A stretch of DNA of 15,859 nucleotides from Candidatus Nanopelagicaceae bacterium (GTDB taxonomy: Bacteria; Actinomycetota; Actinomycetes; Nanopelagicales; Nanopelagicaceae): positions 1 to 15,859 of the forward strand of contig JALRDT010000077.1 in NCBI GenBank assembly GCA_023262125.1. The letters run 5' to 3'. Made by a program: the position numbers and the translations under genes. The notes beneath the pieces are model-generated. The model was not told the origin of the DNA. It searched no databases and worked only from the letters and a program-made list of their open reading frames with translations. Position 1 is the first letter of the stretch. Each line of letters starts with the position of its first letter. Positions 1 to 7,231 of this stretch are shown in pieces.

Positions 1-2
1 CG

Positions 3-146
3 AAGATGAGATTTGTTTCAGAAAAATCTGTGGAACAGATGCTGGCACGAATCGCTTTGACTCTGGGTATACCTTATGATCGAAAACATAATTCCAGGGT
101 TCGGCTTCTGAACTCATATTACGAGCTAATTAACGGTCATAAGTAA
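3..146 (+). CDS. C-terminal end of an unrecognised protein (partial)
   Basis: An open frame enters from the left edge and ends at TAA 144-146, giving 47 visible residues that close with SYYELINGHK. The piece is basic and probably helical, with no motif I can assign to a family. An ATG sits at position 6, so a very short complete gene of 46 codons cannot be excluded, but a truncated longer gene cut by the window edge is more likely. The next gene begins 22 bases downstream on the same strand and appears to have its own promoter, so operon membership is uncertain. No function is proposed. Confidence 0.5.
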   Translation, partial: KMRFVSEKSVEQMLARIALTLGIPYDRKHNSRVRLLNSYYELINGHK

Positions 147-156
147 TCTCTTAAGA

Positions 157-168
157 TAGATTTAACTC
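157..168 (+). promoter_or_regulatory. -10 element for a leaderless transcript of the gamma/tau-like gene
   Basis: TAGATT at 157-162 fits the actinobacterial TANNNT -10 consensus. Exactly six bases separate it from the GTG at 169, which would place the transcription start on the start codon. There is no purine-rich ribosome binding site between them. A second overlapping hexamer, TAAGAT at 152-157, would give a start a few bases earlier. No clear -35 is visible. The spacing supports GTG 169 as the true start. Confidence 0.5.
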
Positions 169-423
169 GTGGAGTTAAATCAGCTTAAAAGTCAGTGGAA
201 TGAGGTTCTATTTGCCCTCGAAGCCCGCAATCGTGTTGCCTGGCTAACCTTTTTTGATGCACGCCTTTCAAAGCTTGACGGAAATTTACTTCACCTTGAT
301 TTTTCAGATTCAGAGAAATTTTCAGGCGATCATTCATTTTTTGATTCACGCACCAAATTTGCCCCAATGCTCACTGAAGTTATCAAGGAAATCACAGGTT
401 CGGACTTGGAGATTAGTTGGTGA
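169..423 (+). CDS. Small protein resembling the C-terminal region of DNA polymerase III gamma/tau (DnaX)
   Basis: This is an 84-residue protein starting at GTG. Its pattern is: a leading helix with a conserved-looking Trp (residues 4-15), an Arg-x-Ala-Trp segment (22-25), a small residue and leucine run (around 31-43, KLDGNLLHLDF), then a C-terminal helix and strand (about 66-84, VIKEITGSDLEISW). From memory this order matches the region that follows the clamp-loader ATPase and collar domains in actinobacterial DnaX, where it helps gamma/tau contact other replisome parts. Here no ATPase domain precedes it: the frame opens at a well-placed start 22 bases after the previous stop. Its stop codon overlaps the start of the lysozyme gene (GTGA, 420-423), so the two are probably co-translated. 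It could be a relocated or duplicated tau domain, or simply a small protein of similar fold; function is not established. Confidence 0.45.
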   Translation: MELNQLKSQWNEVLFALEARNRVAWLTFFDARLSKLDGNLLHLDFSDSEKFSGDHSFFDSRTKFAPMLTEVIKEITGSDLEISW

Positions 424-2015
424 AGAAACTCATTTTTGGTTTGCTCTCACTTTCTCTTTTGTTAATTGGAATCGAAGGAGCTAACGCTGCTAGTAAACTC
501 TCTTTAACCATCACGAAGACTCCTACAATTGGAGAATCCAGAGTCACGTTGTACGGAATATTGAAGCCGGCCCGAAATAATGTACAAGTCCGAATTCAAG
601 TTAATTTAAAAGGTAATTGGACTAATACTTCTCTAGGTGCGAAAACTAAATCCAGCGGTTCCTGGAAAATTGAAGTAGTTTCTACTGCACTTGCAGGTTC
701 TGCGACCTATCGAGCTGTAGCTGGGTCTGTCTATTCCAATCAACGTAAATTTACAATTGACCCCGAAACCGCAATTACTCAATCAGACCCAACTTCAATG
801 ATTGAGCTTGCAGGTCCTGGCGGACGCATACATGGTGTAGATATAAGTCGCTGGCAACATCCAGGCGACAAATTAATTGATTTTGCAAAGATGTATAAAG
901 CTGGAGTTCGCTTTGTGATGATTAAAGCATCCGATGGTAAAGATAAATCAGATATCGATGCGCGTAAATGGTTATCAATCGACATGGACGGTGCACAAGC
1001 TGCAGGTCTATACACAGGTTTCTATCATTATGCCTATTTACCGAATTCGACTGATCCTGAAACAGTCATAACTGAAGCACGCACTCAGGCGCAGAAGGCA
1101 ATTTGGAGACTAGCGTCAGTTGGTGGATATAACGAGCGCACTCTTCCTTATGCTTTAGATTTAGAAAATAATTGCATTCAATATAGTGGCACTAAATGTA
1201 CGAAATACACTTCAAAAAAATTAGTGACTTTATTTGCAACTACATGGTTATCTGCTGTTAAAGATGCAACAGGCAGAACTCCGATGCTCTATTCCTATTC
1301 GCAATTCTTAGAGAATGCAATGGTTCGAAACTCCGAACTAAATAAGTACCCGCTTTGGCAAGCACACTATGGAATTAATCCTGCTGATCCACTTGGCCAA
1401 CCAGGACAGAAACTAAGTGGTTGTTATGTGCACTCCTGGACAAATTCAAGTTGCACTTCTGAATGGGTTGTTTGGCAATATACATCTTGCGGTATAGGAA
1501 AGAAATATGGGGTACCGAGCGGAAGATTGGATTTAAACGTTTATCGTGGAGATATTAATTCTTTTCTAGAACTAACCAAAGGAAACTGGATTCCACAGAT
1601 TGCTGACATGATGCCAATCAACGAACCTTCAAGTATGCAACTGGATTCGGCCTCATATTCAACTAGCGACAAGCCCGCAACTTTTCAATTAAATGTTTTA
1701 CGTCCAAGTGGACTACCTGTTGTAACGGGCACGGTGAAATTGGTGCTACCCGATAAGAGCATTCTGCTTGACCAAAGCGCGGTCCGAGCAAAGAGCGGAT
1801 CTTTCAAATTAACTGTTAAAGGGATACCGGTTGGAATATGGAGCGCTTCACTTCAGTTTATAGATAATTCCGGTACTCATGCCAAAGCAATAATCCCAAT
1901 CGAATTAACTATTGCACAAGGTGAAAAGCCCACTACAACAGTTTCGCCAAGTCCTAAACCAGGCACCTCTACAAAAGTTACCGCAGATTCTTGCCGTGGT
2001 CAGATTATTAATTAA
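420..2015 (+). CDS. Secreted GH25-family lysozyme (muramidase) with flanking beta-rich regions
   Basis: This 531-residue exported protein is predicted to cut the beta-1,4 bond between N-acetylmuramic acid and N-acetylglucosamine in peptidoglycan. A signal peptide covers residues 1-23 or 24 (KK, a Leu-rich core, then ANA-A). Residues about 25-115 look like an Ig-like beta domain. The GH25 barrel spans about 137-390: it opens with GVDISRWQ (Asp141), carries the catalytic DxE pair in YALDLEN (Asp247, Glu249), and ends with VVWQYTS (350-356) and LDLNVYRG (370-377), all typical of the family. Residues about 400-500 form a second beta-rich region, followed by a Pro/Ser/Thr linker and a tail ending DSCRGQIIN. 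I chose GTG 420 over TTG 417 because it gives a GTGA stop/start overlap and places GGAG (408-411) at eight bases. It may act in cell-wall turnover, division or attack on neighbours; the sequence does not decide. Confidence 0.85.
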   Translation: MKKLIFGLLSLSLLLIGIEGANAASKLSLTITKTPTIGESRVTLYGILKPARNNVQVRIQVNLKGNWTNTSLGAKTKSSGSWKIEVVSTALAGSATYRAVAGSVYSNQRKFTIDPETAITQSDPTSMIELAGPGGRIHGVDISRWQHPGDKLIDFAKMYKAGVRFVMIKASDGKDKSDIDARKWLSIDMDGAQAAGLYTGFYHYAYLPNSTDPETVITEARTQAQKAIWRLASVGGYNERTLPYALDLENNCIQYSGTKCTKYTSKKLVTLFATTWLSAVKDATGRTPMLYSYSQFLENAMVRNSELNKYPLWQAHYGINPADPLGQPGQKLSGCYVHSWTNSSCTSEWVVWQYTSCGIGKKYGVPSGRLDLNVYRGDINSFLELTKGNWIPQIADMMPINEPSSMQLDSASYSTSDKPATFQLNVLRPSGLPVVTGTVKLVLPDKSILLDQSAVRAKSGSFKLTVKGIPVGIWSASLQFIDNSGTHAKAIIPIELTIAQGEKPTTTVSPSPKPGTSTKVTADSCRGQIIN

Positions 2016-2028
2016 AACTGTTTAATTA
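2009..2028. terminator. Small AT-only hairpin between convergent lysozyme and glpD genes
   Basis: An 8-bp perfect inverted repeat (TAATTAAA / TTTAATTA) with a 4-base loop contains the TAA stop of the lysozyme gene (2013-2015) and the stop of glpD (2026-2028, read on the other strand). Only ten bases separate the two genes, so this is the only place for a shared terminator. The stem lacks G-C pairs and a long T-tract, so it would be weak. Confidence 0.35.
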
Positions 2029-3681
2029 GTTCTTGGTTAATTTAGCTGCTGATTTTTTGGCACTTTCAACTAGCTTTATATATTCTGCTACTGAAGCTTT
2101 CTTCTGTGGCGCTTTCCAACCCAAGTAAGAAGCCATTAAATCTGCAATGCTCTGAGCTAGATCCATTCCAAAATTTGGAGCTTCAAACCAGATGCGAGTC
2201 CTGCGCTCCATAACATCAGCAACTGTTTGAGCGCCTTCGGCAATTACTGCATAAACAATTTCCGCCTTTAAATAAGGCAAATCTCTTGTGACTGGAGTTG
2301 CTAATTTGCGATCTTCTGAAATCAATTCAAGTAAATCGCTAATGTCAGATCCATATCGATTTAGTAGATGAACAATTGTTTCAGTTTTTAAATTATATCG
2401 AGCAGCTAGTGCATCCACTTGCTGAGTAAGAGCCCAATATCCATCAGCGCCAATGATAGGTAATTTAGATGTAATGCTTTCGCTAGTTAATTTTGTAATG
2501 TCATTAGTCGCCATATCTACAGCATCTTTTGCCATTACGCGATAAGTCGTGTATTTGCCGCCAGCTAAACTGACAAAACCAGGGACTGGTCTATCTACAG
2601 TGTGTTCGCGAGAAAGCTTTGTGGTATCCACATCTTTTTTATTTGCAACTAACGGACGCAATCCTGCAAAAACACCAATTACTTGTTCGGAGCTGATTCG
2701 TGGGGATAGCACCCGATTTGCTTGTTCAATAATGTACTGAACATCTGATCTATCGGCCAATGGTGAGTTTGGATCACCCAGATACTCTGTGTCGGTAGTA
2801 CCGATCATCCACTGATCTTTCCACGGAATAATGAAAAGCACTGATACCGCAGTCTTGATAATAATTCCTTCGTCGGCTTTTATGGCATTACCAGGAAGCG
2901 TTATATGAACGCCTTTGCTCATCTTTACTTCGTAACCAGGTTCTATCCCAAAGCTCTTATGTAGTTGATCGCTCCACACACCTGCACACATAATTACCGT
3001 AGAGGCTTTTACATTAATTTTCTTCTTTGAATTCAAATCTGCAACTACTGCACCAGTTACACGTTTGCCTTTTTTAATCAAAGAGTCAACTTTTGCATGG
3101 GTGATAATTGCTGCACCATGACGTTTTGCGGTTCGAGCAATCATCATGGTGTGTCGAGCATCGTCAACTTGTGCATCAAAATATCGAATCGCTCCGGTTA
3201 CTACATCTGTACGCAAACTTGGAGCAATTTCAGAGATACTTTTCTGCGAAAGGTGCTTATGTCCCGGAAGTGCTCTTTTAAATCCACGTAGCGCGTCGTA
3301 TAGCGCTAGTCCAGCACCTACATAAGTGCGTTCCTTAACTTTTTCATGCAACGGGTAAAGAAAAGCTACCGGCTTTACCAAGTGCGGCGCCAAAGATGAA
3401 ACTAAAAGTTCGCGTTCGTGAAGGGCTTCGCGAACCAATTTAAAATCGTATTGCTCTAAATATCTAAGCCCCCCGTGAATCAATTTACTAGAGCGGCTTG
3501 AAGTACCTGATGCGAAATCATCACTTTCAACTAATGCGACAGTCAACCCTCTGGTAACGGCATCTAGCGCAACACCAACTCCGTTAATTCCACCGCCGAT
3601 TACGAGTACATCAAAATGTTCTTTGGCGAGGCGGGAAAGGTCTTCCGCTCTCTGATCAGGATTTAGGCTTGAATCAAACAT
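2026..3681 (-). CDS. glpD: Glycerol-3-phosphate dehydrogenase, FAD-dependent
   Basis: The enzyme oxidises sn-glycerol 3-phosphate to dihydroxyacetone phosphate and passes electrons through FAD to the membrane quinone pool. The 551 residues are the normal length for GlpD. The N-terminus has the FAD-binding Rossmann signature VIGGGINGVG (residues 27-36), then the acidic end of the second strand (VES, 51-53) and the family motif SGTSSRSSKLIHGGLRYLE (58-76). Residues about 77-400 form the substrate and FAD-cap region, and the alpha-helical C-terminal domain follows. ATG 3681 begins 39 bases from the start of glpK on the opposite strand, so the kinase and the dehydrogenase that uses its product are divergent neighbours. 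No glycerol facilitator gene is visible in the window. Regulation is probably through the shared short intergenic region. Confidence 0.95.
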   Translation of the reverse strand: MFDSSLNPDQRAEDLSRLAKEHFDVLVIGGGINGVGVALDAVTRGLTVALVESDDFASGTSSRSSKLIHGGLRYLEQYDFKLVREALHERELLVSSLAPHLVKPVAFLYPLHEKVKERTYVGAGLALYDALRGFKRALPGHKHLSQKSISEIAPSLRTDVVTGAIRYFDAQVDDARHTMMIARTAKRHGAAIITHAKVDSLIKKGKRVTGAVVADLNSKKKINVKASTVIMCAGVWSDQLHKSFGIEPGYEVKMSKGVHITLPGNAIKADEGIIIKTAVSVLFIIPWKDQWMIGTTDTEYLGDPNSPLADRSDVQYIIEQANRVLSPRISSEQVIGVFAGLRPLVANKKDVDTTKLSREHTVDRPVPGFVSLAGGKYTTYRVMAKDAVDMATNDITKLTSESITSKLPIIGADGYWALTQQVDALAARYNLKTETIVHLLNRYGSDISDLLELISEDRKLATPVTRDLPYLKAEIVYAVIAEGAQTVADVMERRTRIWFEAPNFGMDLAQSIADLMASYLGWKAPQKKASVAEYIKLVESAKKSAAKLTKN

Positions 3682-3696
3682 TACTCGCCAATCTTA
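3682..3696 (-). promoter_or_regulatory. -10 element upstream of glpD
   Basis: Read on the - strand, TAAGAT (3696-3691) fits TANNNT and lies nine bases before the glpD ATG, predicting a 5' leader of only about two or three bases. GGCGAG between them is a poor ribosome binding site. The element lies 12 bases from the opposite-facing -10 of glpK. Confidence 0.45.
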
Positions 3697-3708
3697 TCGT
3701 TAGTTAAG

Positions 3709-3720
3709 TAAAGTTCCTAT
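3709..3720 (+). promoter_or_regulatory. -10 element for a leaderless glpK transcript
   Basis: TAAAGT (3709-3714) is followed by six bases and then the GTG start of glpK. No Shine-Dalgarno-like stretch is present in the six bases. This geometry puts transcription initiation on the start codon. Confidence 0.5.
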
Positions 3721-5181
3721 GTGATTTTCATTGGAAGCCTAGATCAAGGCACAACTAGTACTCGATTTATCATTTTTAACGAATTAGGTGAGATTGTTGG
3801 GCAAGAACAGATTGAACATAAGCAGATTTTGCCAAATCCCGGTTGGGTCGAACATGATGCTGAAGAAATTTGGCTTAATACCTTAAAAGTAATTTCAGGT
3901 GCCCTTTCAAAAGCTAATTTAAAGAAGAGCGATTTATCTGCAATAGGTATCACTAATCAACGAGAAACCGTGGTCGCCTGGGATAGAAAATCTGGTAAAC
4001 CCCTCGCTAATGCCATTGTTTGGCAAGACACGCGTACCGCCGACTATTTAGAAAAATTTTCAGAAAGCAACAAAGCGCTAATCACTAAAAAGAGTGGCAC
4101 TCCGATTGCGCCATATTTCTCTGCAAGTAAGATGAATTGGTTGCTAAAAAATAAAATTAAAGACAATAGCAACTTGGCATTTGGAACTATCGATTCTTGG
4201 CTGCTTTTCAATCTAACGGGTGAATTTGCTACAGATGTAACCAATGCATCTCGAACTCAACTTATGAATTTAGAGACCCTCGATTGGGACGATGAGCTTT
4301 TAGCAATTTTTGAAATCGATCGAGATTGGTTGCCTGTAATTAAATCGTCATCAGAGATCTTTGGTAAAACCTCTGACGGAATTCCGGTTTCAGCGATACT
4401 TGGAGATCAGCAGGCTGCCATGGTTGGGCAAACTTGTTTTGATAAAGGCGAATCTAAAACTACTTATGGCACGGGCAACTTTGCATTAATTAGCACTGGG
4501 TCTGAATTAGTTAGATCAAGACATGGCCTAATAACCACCGTGCTATTCAAGTTAGGAAACGCTCCGGTTCAATACGCTTTAGAGGGTTCAGTTGCAGTAA
4601 CCGGTTCTGCAATTCAATGGCTTCGAGATCAACTAGGAATCATTAATTCTTCGGCAGAGGTCGAAACTTTGGCTTCATCAGTTCCGAATAATGGCGGAGT
4701 GTATTTTGTTCCGGCATTTTCAGGGCTTTTTGCACCCTATTGGCGAAGTGATGCTCGAGGAGTAATCATTGGATTAACAAGAGCCAATACCAAGGCACAT
4801 ATTGCTAGGGCCGCGCTTGAAGCGATTTGCTTTCAAACTAAAGAAGTTATCGATGCCATGGAAGCTGATTCTGGGATTAAATTAAAAGAGATGCGCGTTG
4901 ATGGCGGTATTACAAATAACAGACTATGTATGCAATTGCAATCAGACATAATGGGAATTGATATCGTGAAACCAGTTATAACTGAGACAACTGCGCTAGG
5001 TGCAGCATTTGCCGCTGGTTTAGCGGTCGGTGTTTGGAAAGATACCGAACAAATTAAGAAAATTTGGCGTAAAGAAAATACCTGGCAATGTCAGAGTGAT
5101 GAGCTTTCCCGAAAATCAGACTTCGATAAATGGCAGAAGGCAGTTACCCGAACCTTCGCTTTAGCTGAACTGAACCAGTAA
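3721..5181 (+). CDS. glpK: Glycerol kinase
   Basis: GlpK phosphorylates glycerol with ATP to sn-glycerol 3-phosphate in the cytoplasm, supplying the substrate for the divergent glpD. The 486-residue protein is slightly shorter than most family members but complete. FGGY-kinase landmarks are in order: the N-terminal phosphate loop SLDQGTTSTR (6-15), ITNQRE (77-82) at the glycerol pocket, TRTQLMN (178-184), the catalytic aspartate in GDQQAA (Asp229), TYGTGNF (248-254) binding nucleotide phosphate, and the FGGY signature region beginning GVYFVPAFSGLFAPYW. GTG 3721 is the only start that gives the full N-terminal strand. The stop lies 11 bases before galT, so read-through into the galactose genes is possible, although galT seems to have its own promoter. 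Confidence 0.95.
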   Translation: MIFIGSLDQGTTSTRFIIFNELGEIVGQEQIEHKQILPNPGWVEHDAEEIWLNTLKVISGALSKANLKKSDLSAIGITNQRETVVAWDRKSGKPLANAIVWQDTRTADYLEKFSESNKALITKKSGTPIAPYFSASKMNWLLKNKIKDNSNLAFGTIDSWLLFNLTGEFATDVTNASRTQLMNLETLDWDDELLAIFEIDRDWLPVIKSSSEIFGKTSDGIPVSAILGDQQAAMVGQTCFDKGESKTTYGTGNFALISTGSELVRSRHGLITTVLFKLGNAPVQYALEGSVAVTGSAIQWLRDQLGIINSSAEVETLASSVPNNGGVYFVPAFSGLFAPYWRSDARGVIIGLTRANTKAHIARAALEAICFQTKEVIDAMEADSGIKLKEMRVDGGITNNRLCMQLQSDIMGIDIVKPVITETTALGAAFAAGLAVGVWKDTEQIKKIWRKENTWQCQSDELSRKSDFDKWQKAVTRTFALAELNQ

Positions 5182-5192
5182 GATAGCCTTCT
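5179..5192 (+). promoter_or_regulatory. -10 element for galT overlapping the glpK stop codon
   Basis: TAAGAT at 5179-5184 fits TANNNT, and its first three bases are the TAA stop of glpK. Eight bases separate it from the galT ATG at 5193. No ribosome binding site precedes that ATG, which supports a nearly leaderless mRNA. No -35 is obvious. Confidence 0.4.
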
Positions 5193-6293
5193 ATGGAGCT
5201 GCGTGGAGTAATTCGAACTGATCGCGAAATGTCAGATGGCAGAACCATCCGCTATTACGACAGTAAAGTAACCGAAAGAAATGCAGTCGATAAAAGACCT
5301 AAAGAAGAGCAACCAGGTATCGGCGATTTACGCTTTGATCCATTGGTAAATGAGTGGATAGCAATTTCCGCTCATCGCCAGAATCGAATTTTCTTGCCTC
5401 CCAAAGAGCTCTGCCCGCTCTGTCCAACTACAAGCGATGAGTTGTTAACAGAAATTCCCGAGACTGATTATGAAGTCGTAGTATTTGATAATAAATCGCC
5501 TTCACTTAGACCACCTTTAGGCGATAACGCTCTTCCTGATTATGCCGGACCTGAAACTGATGAAGGTAAAGCGATTGGTAAATGTGAAGTTATTGTTTTC
5601 AACTCGGATCACGGACAATCATTCTGCGATCTATCAGAAACCCAGGTACGTACCCTGCTTGAAGCTTGGCGTGATCGCACTTATGAGCTCTCAAAAGAGC
5701 CATTTATTCGCCATATTGCCCCGTTTGAAAACCGCGGCGAAGAAATTGGCGTAACTTTGCATCATCCGCATGGCCAAATTTATGCCTATTCATATCTGCC
5801 GCCTCGTGTTGAAAAAATGCTCGCTGCTGCAAAACGCTACAAACATGAATTTGGTCGAGTGCTATTTGATGAAATTGTAAAACGAGAAATTGCAGATAAA
5901 GTGCGAATTGTTTGCCAAAACGAACATTGGATTGCTTATGTTCCATATGCTGCCCGTTATCCATATGAAATTCATGTTGCGCCAATTGCTCCAGTTGCAG
6001 ATTTAACGGAGTTGACCTCCGAGCAATGCGACTCATATCCAAAAATTGCATTAGAAGTCATGAAGAGATTAGATGGAGTTTACGGAGTGCCGATGGCTTA
6101 CATTGCTGCTTGGCATCAAGCTCCTGTTCGGGAAGGTAGAGATCTGCTAAGACTTCATTGGCAAATTACATCTGTAAGACGTGCGCCTGGAAAATTAAAA
6201 TATCTTGCTGGATCTGAATCTGCAATGGGTGCATTCATTATGGATGTAACTCCCGAACAATCAGCGGCCCAATTGCGCGAGGTTAAACTTTGA
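5193..6293 (+). CDS. galT: Galactose-1-phosphate uridylyltransferase
   Basis: GalT exchanges UMP between UDP-glucose and galactose 1-phosphate, making UDP-galactose and glucose 1-phosphate in the Leloir pathway. The protein has 366 residues. The nucleophile motif HPHGQ is at 191-195, with His193 as the residue that becomes uridylylated. The likely metal site is Cys74 and Cys77 (in CPLCP), His140 and His191, by analogy with the Escherichia coli enzyme. The N-terminal 40 residues before GDLRFDPLVNEW are poorly conserved-looking but a similar lead is common in actinobacterial GalT. It is the first gene of galT-galE-galK; its TGA stop overlaps the galE start by four bases. Confidence 0.95.
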   Translation: MELRGVIRTDREMSDGRTIRYYDSKVTERNAVDKRPKEEQPGIGDLRFDPLVNEWIAISAHRQNRIFLPPKELCPLCPTTSDELLTEIPETDYEVVVFDNKSPSLRPPLGDNALPDYAGPETDEGKAIGKCEVIVFNSDHGQSFCDLSETQVRTLLEAWRDRTYELSKEPFIRHIAPFENRGEEIGVTLHHPHGQIYAYSYLPPRVEKMLAAAKRYKHEFGRVLFDEIVKREIADKVRIVCQNEHWIAYVPYAARYPYEIHVAPIAPVADLTELTSEQCDSYPKIALEVMKRLDGVYGVPMAYIAAWHQAPVREGRDLLRLHWQITSVRRAPGKLKYLAGSESAMGAFIMDVTPEQSAAQLREVKL

Positions 6294-7231
6294 GAATTCT
6301 AGTTACTGGTGGCGCCGGATACATTGGGGCAACTGCCGTTGCTATGTTGTTGGAAGCTGGATATGAAGTAACTGTATTGGATGACTTAAGTACCGGTCAT
6401 TCAGATGTAATTCCTACAGAAGCCAAGTTTGTTAAAGGCTCTCTTCTATCAAATCAAGACTTAGACGAAGCGCTTACAGGCTGCGATGCGGTAATGCATT
6501 TCGCAGCTAAATCTTTGGTCGGCGAATCAGTTGAAAAACCAGATTTATATGCTGAAGTAAATGTTGGCGGATCTAAAGCGCTTTTTTCAAAGATGAAAGC
6601 ACATGGCATTAAAAAGATAGTGCTCTCCTCCACCGCTGCTACCTACGGTGAACCTAAGCGCGTGCCTATCTCTGAAAACGATGAACCAGCCCCAAAAAAC
6701 CCATATGGCGCAACAAAACTTGAAATTGACAGAATGGTGGCGACATCAGGATTCTCTGCAATTTCACTCCGATATTTCAATGTAGCAGGCGCATTGCAAA
6801 GTGCTAATGGCTGGCTGGCTGAACGACACAATCCAGAGACGCATTTAATTCCTAACATTTTGAAAGCAACTAATGATGCTCCCGTAAAAATATTTGGTAC
6901 TGATTGGCCAACTGAAGATGGCACTTGCATCAGAGATTACATTCACGTGGTTGATTTAATTGAGGCACATATTAAGGCTTTAGAAACTCTGCCTGAAGCT
7001 AAGCATGAAATTATTAATTTAGGCTCTGGGGATGGCTACTCGGTAAGACAAGTTATTGCAGCGGCCGAAAAAGCTGTTGGTCACAAAATTCCTGCAATTG
7101 AAAGCGAACGTAGAGCAGGTGATCCTGCAATTTTAATTGCAGATATTACAAAAGCGAAAAGCTATTTAAATTGGCAACCTAATCGTGGAATTGATCAAAT
7201 GGTTCTGGATACTTGGAATTCAATAAAATGA
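6290..7231 (+). CDS. galE: UDP-glucose 4-epimerase
   Basis: GalE interconverts UDP-galactose and UDP-glucose using tightly bound NAD, regenerating the UDP-glucose that GalT needs and also supplying UDP-galactose for polysaccharide. This extended short-chain dehydrogenase has 313 residues. The nucleotide-binding motif TGGAGYIG is at 6-13, the catalytic Thr in SSTAATYG at about 115, and the YxxxK pair in YGATK at Tyr139 and Lys143. The sugar-binding half holds RYFNVAGA (161-168) and the RDYIHVVDL segment. Translation starts at TTG 6290, sharing TTGA with the galT stop; a GAGG at 6279-6282 lies seven bases upstream. Its own TGA overlaps galK's ATG. The tight coupling suggests balanced synthesis of the three enzymes. 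Confidence 0.94.
   Translation: MRILVTGGAGYIGATAVAMLLEAGYEVTVLDDLSTGHSDVIPTEAKFVKGSLLSNQDLDEALTGCDAVMHFAAKSLVGESVEKPDLYAEVNVGGSKALFSKMKAHGIKKIVLSSTAATYGEPKRVPISENDEPAPKNPYGATKLEIDRMVATSGFSAISLRYFNVAGALQSANGWLAERHNPETHLIPNILKATNDAPVKIFGTDWPTEDGTCIRDYIHVVDLIEAHIKALETLPEAKHEIINLGSGDGYSVRQVIAAAEKAVGHKIPAIESERRAGDPAILIADITKAKSYLNWQPNRGIDQMVLDTWNSIK

Noticed and set aside
417..419. TTG start for the lysozyme gene
   Set aside because: GTG 420 gives a GTGA overlap with the preceding stop and better spacing from GGAG at 408-411.
5704..6051. 115-codon open frame on the - strand inside galT
   Set aside because: It is antisense to the conserved HPHGQ-containing part of GalT, has no promoter or recognisable domain and is explained as a shadow of the real gene.
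7213..7227. TTG start for galK five codons earlier
   Set aside because: ATG 7228 gives the ATGA overlap with galE and the family's usual N-terminus; the extra residues MEFNK lie inside galE.
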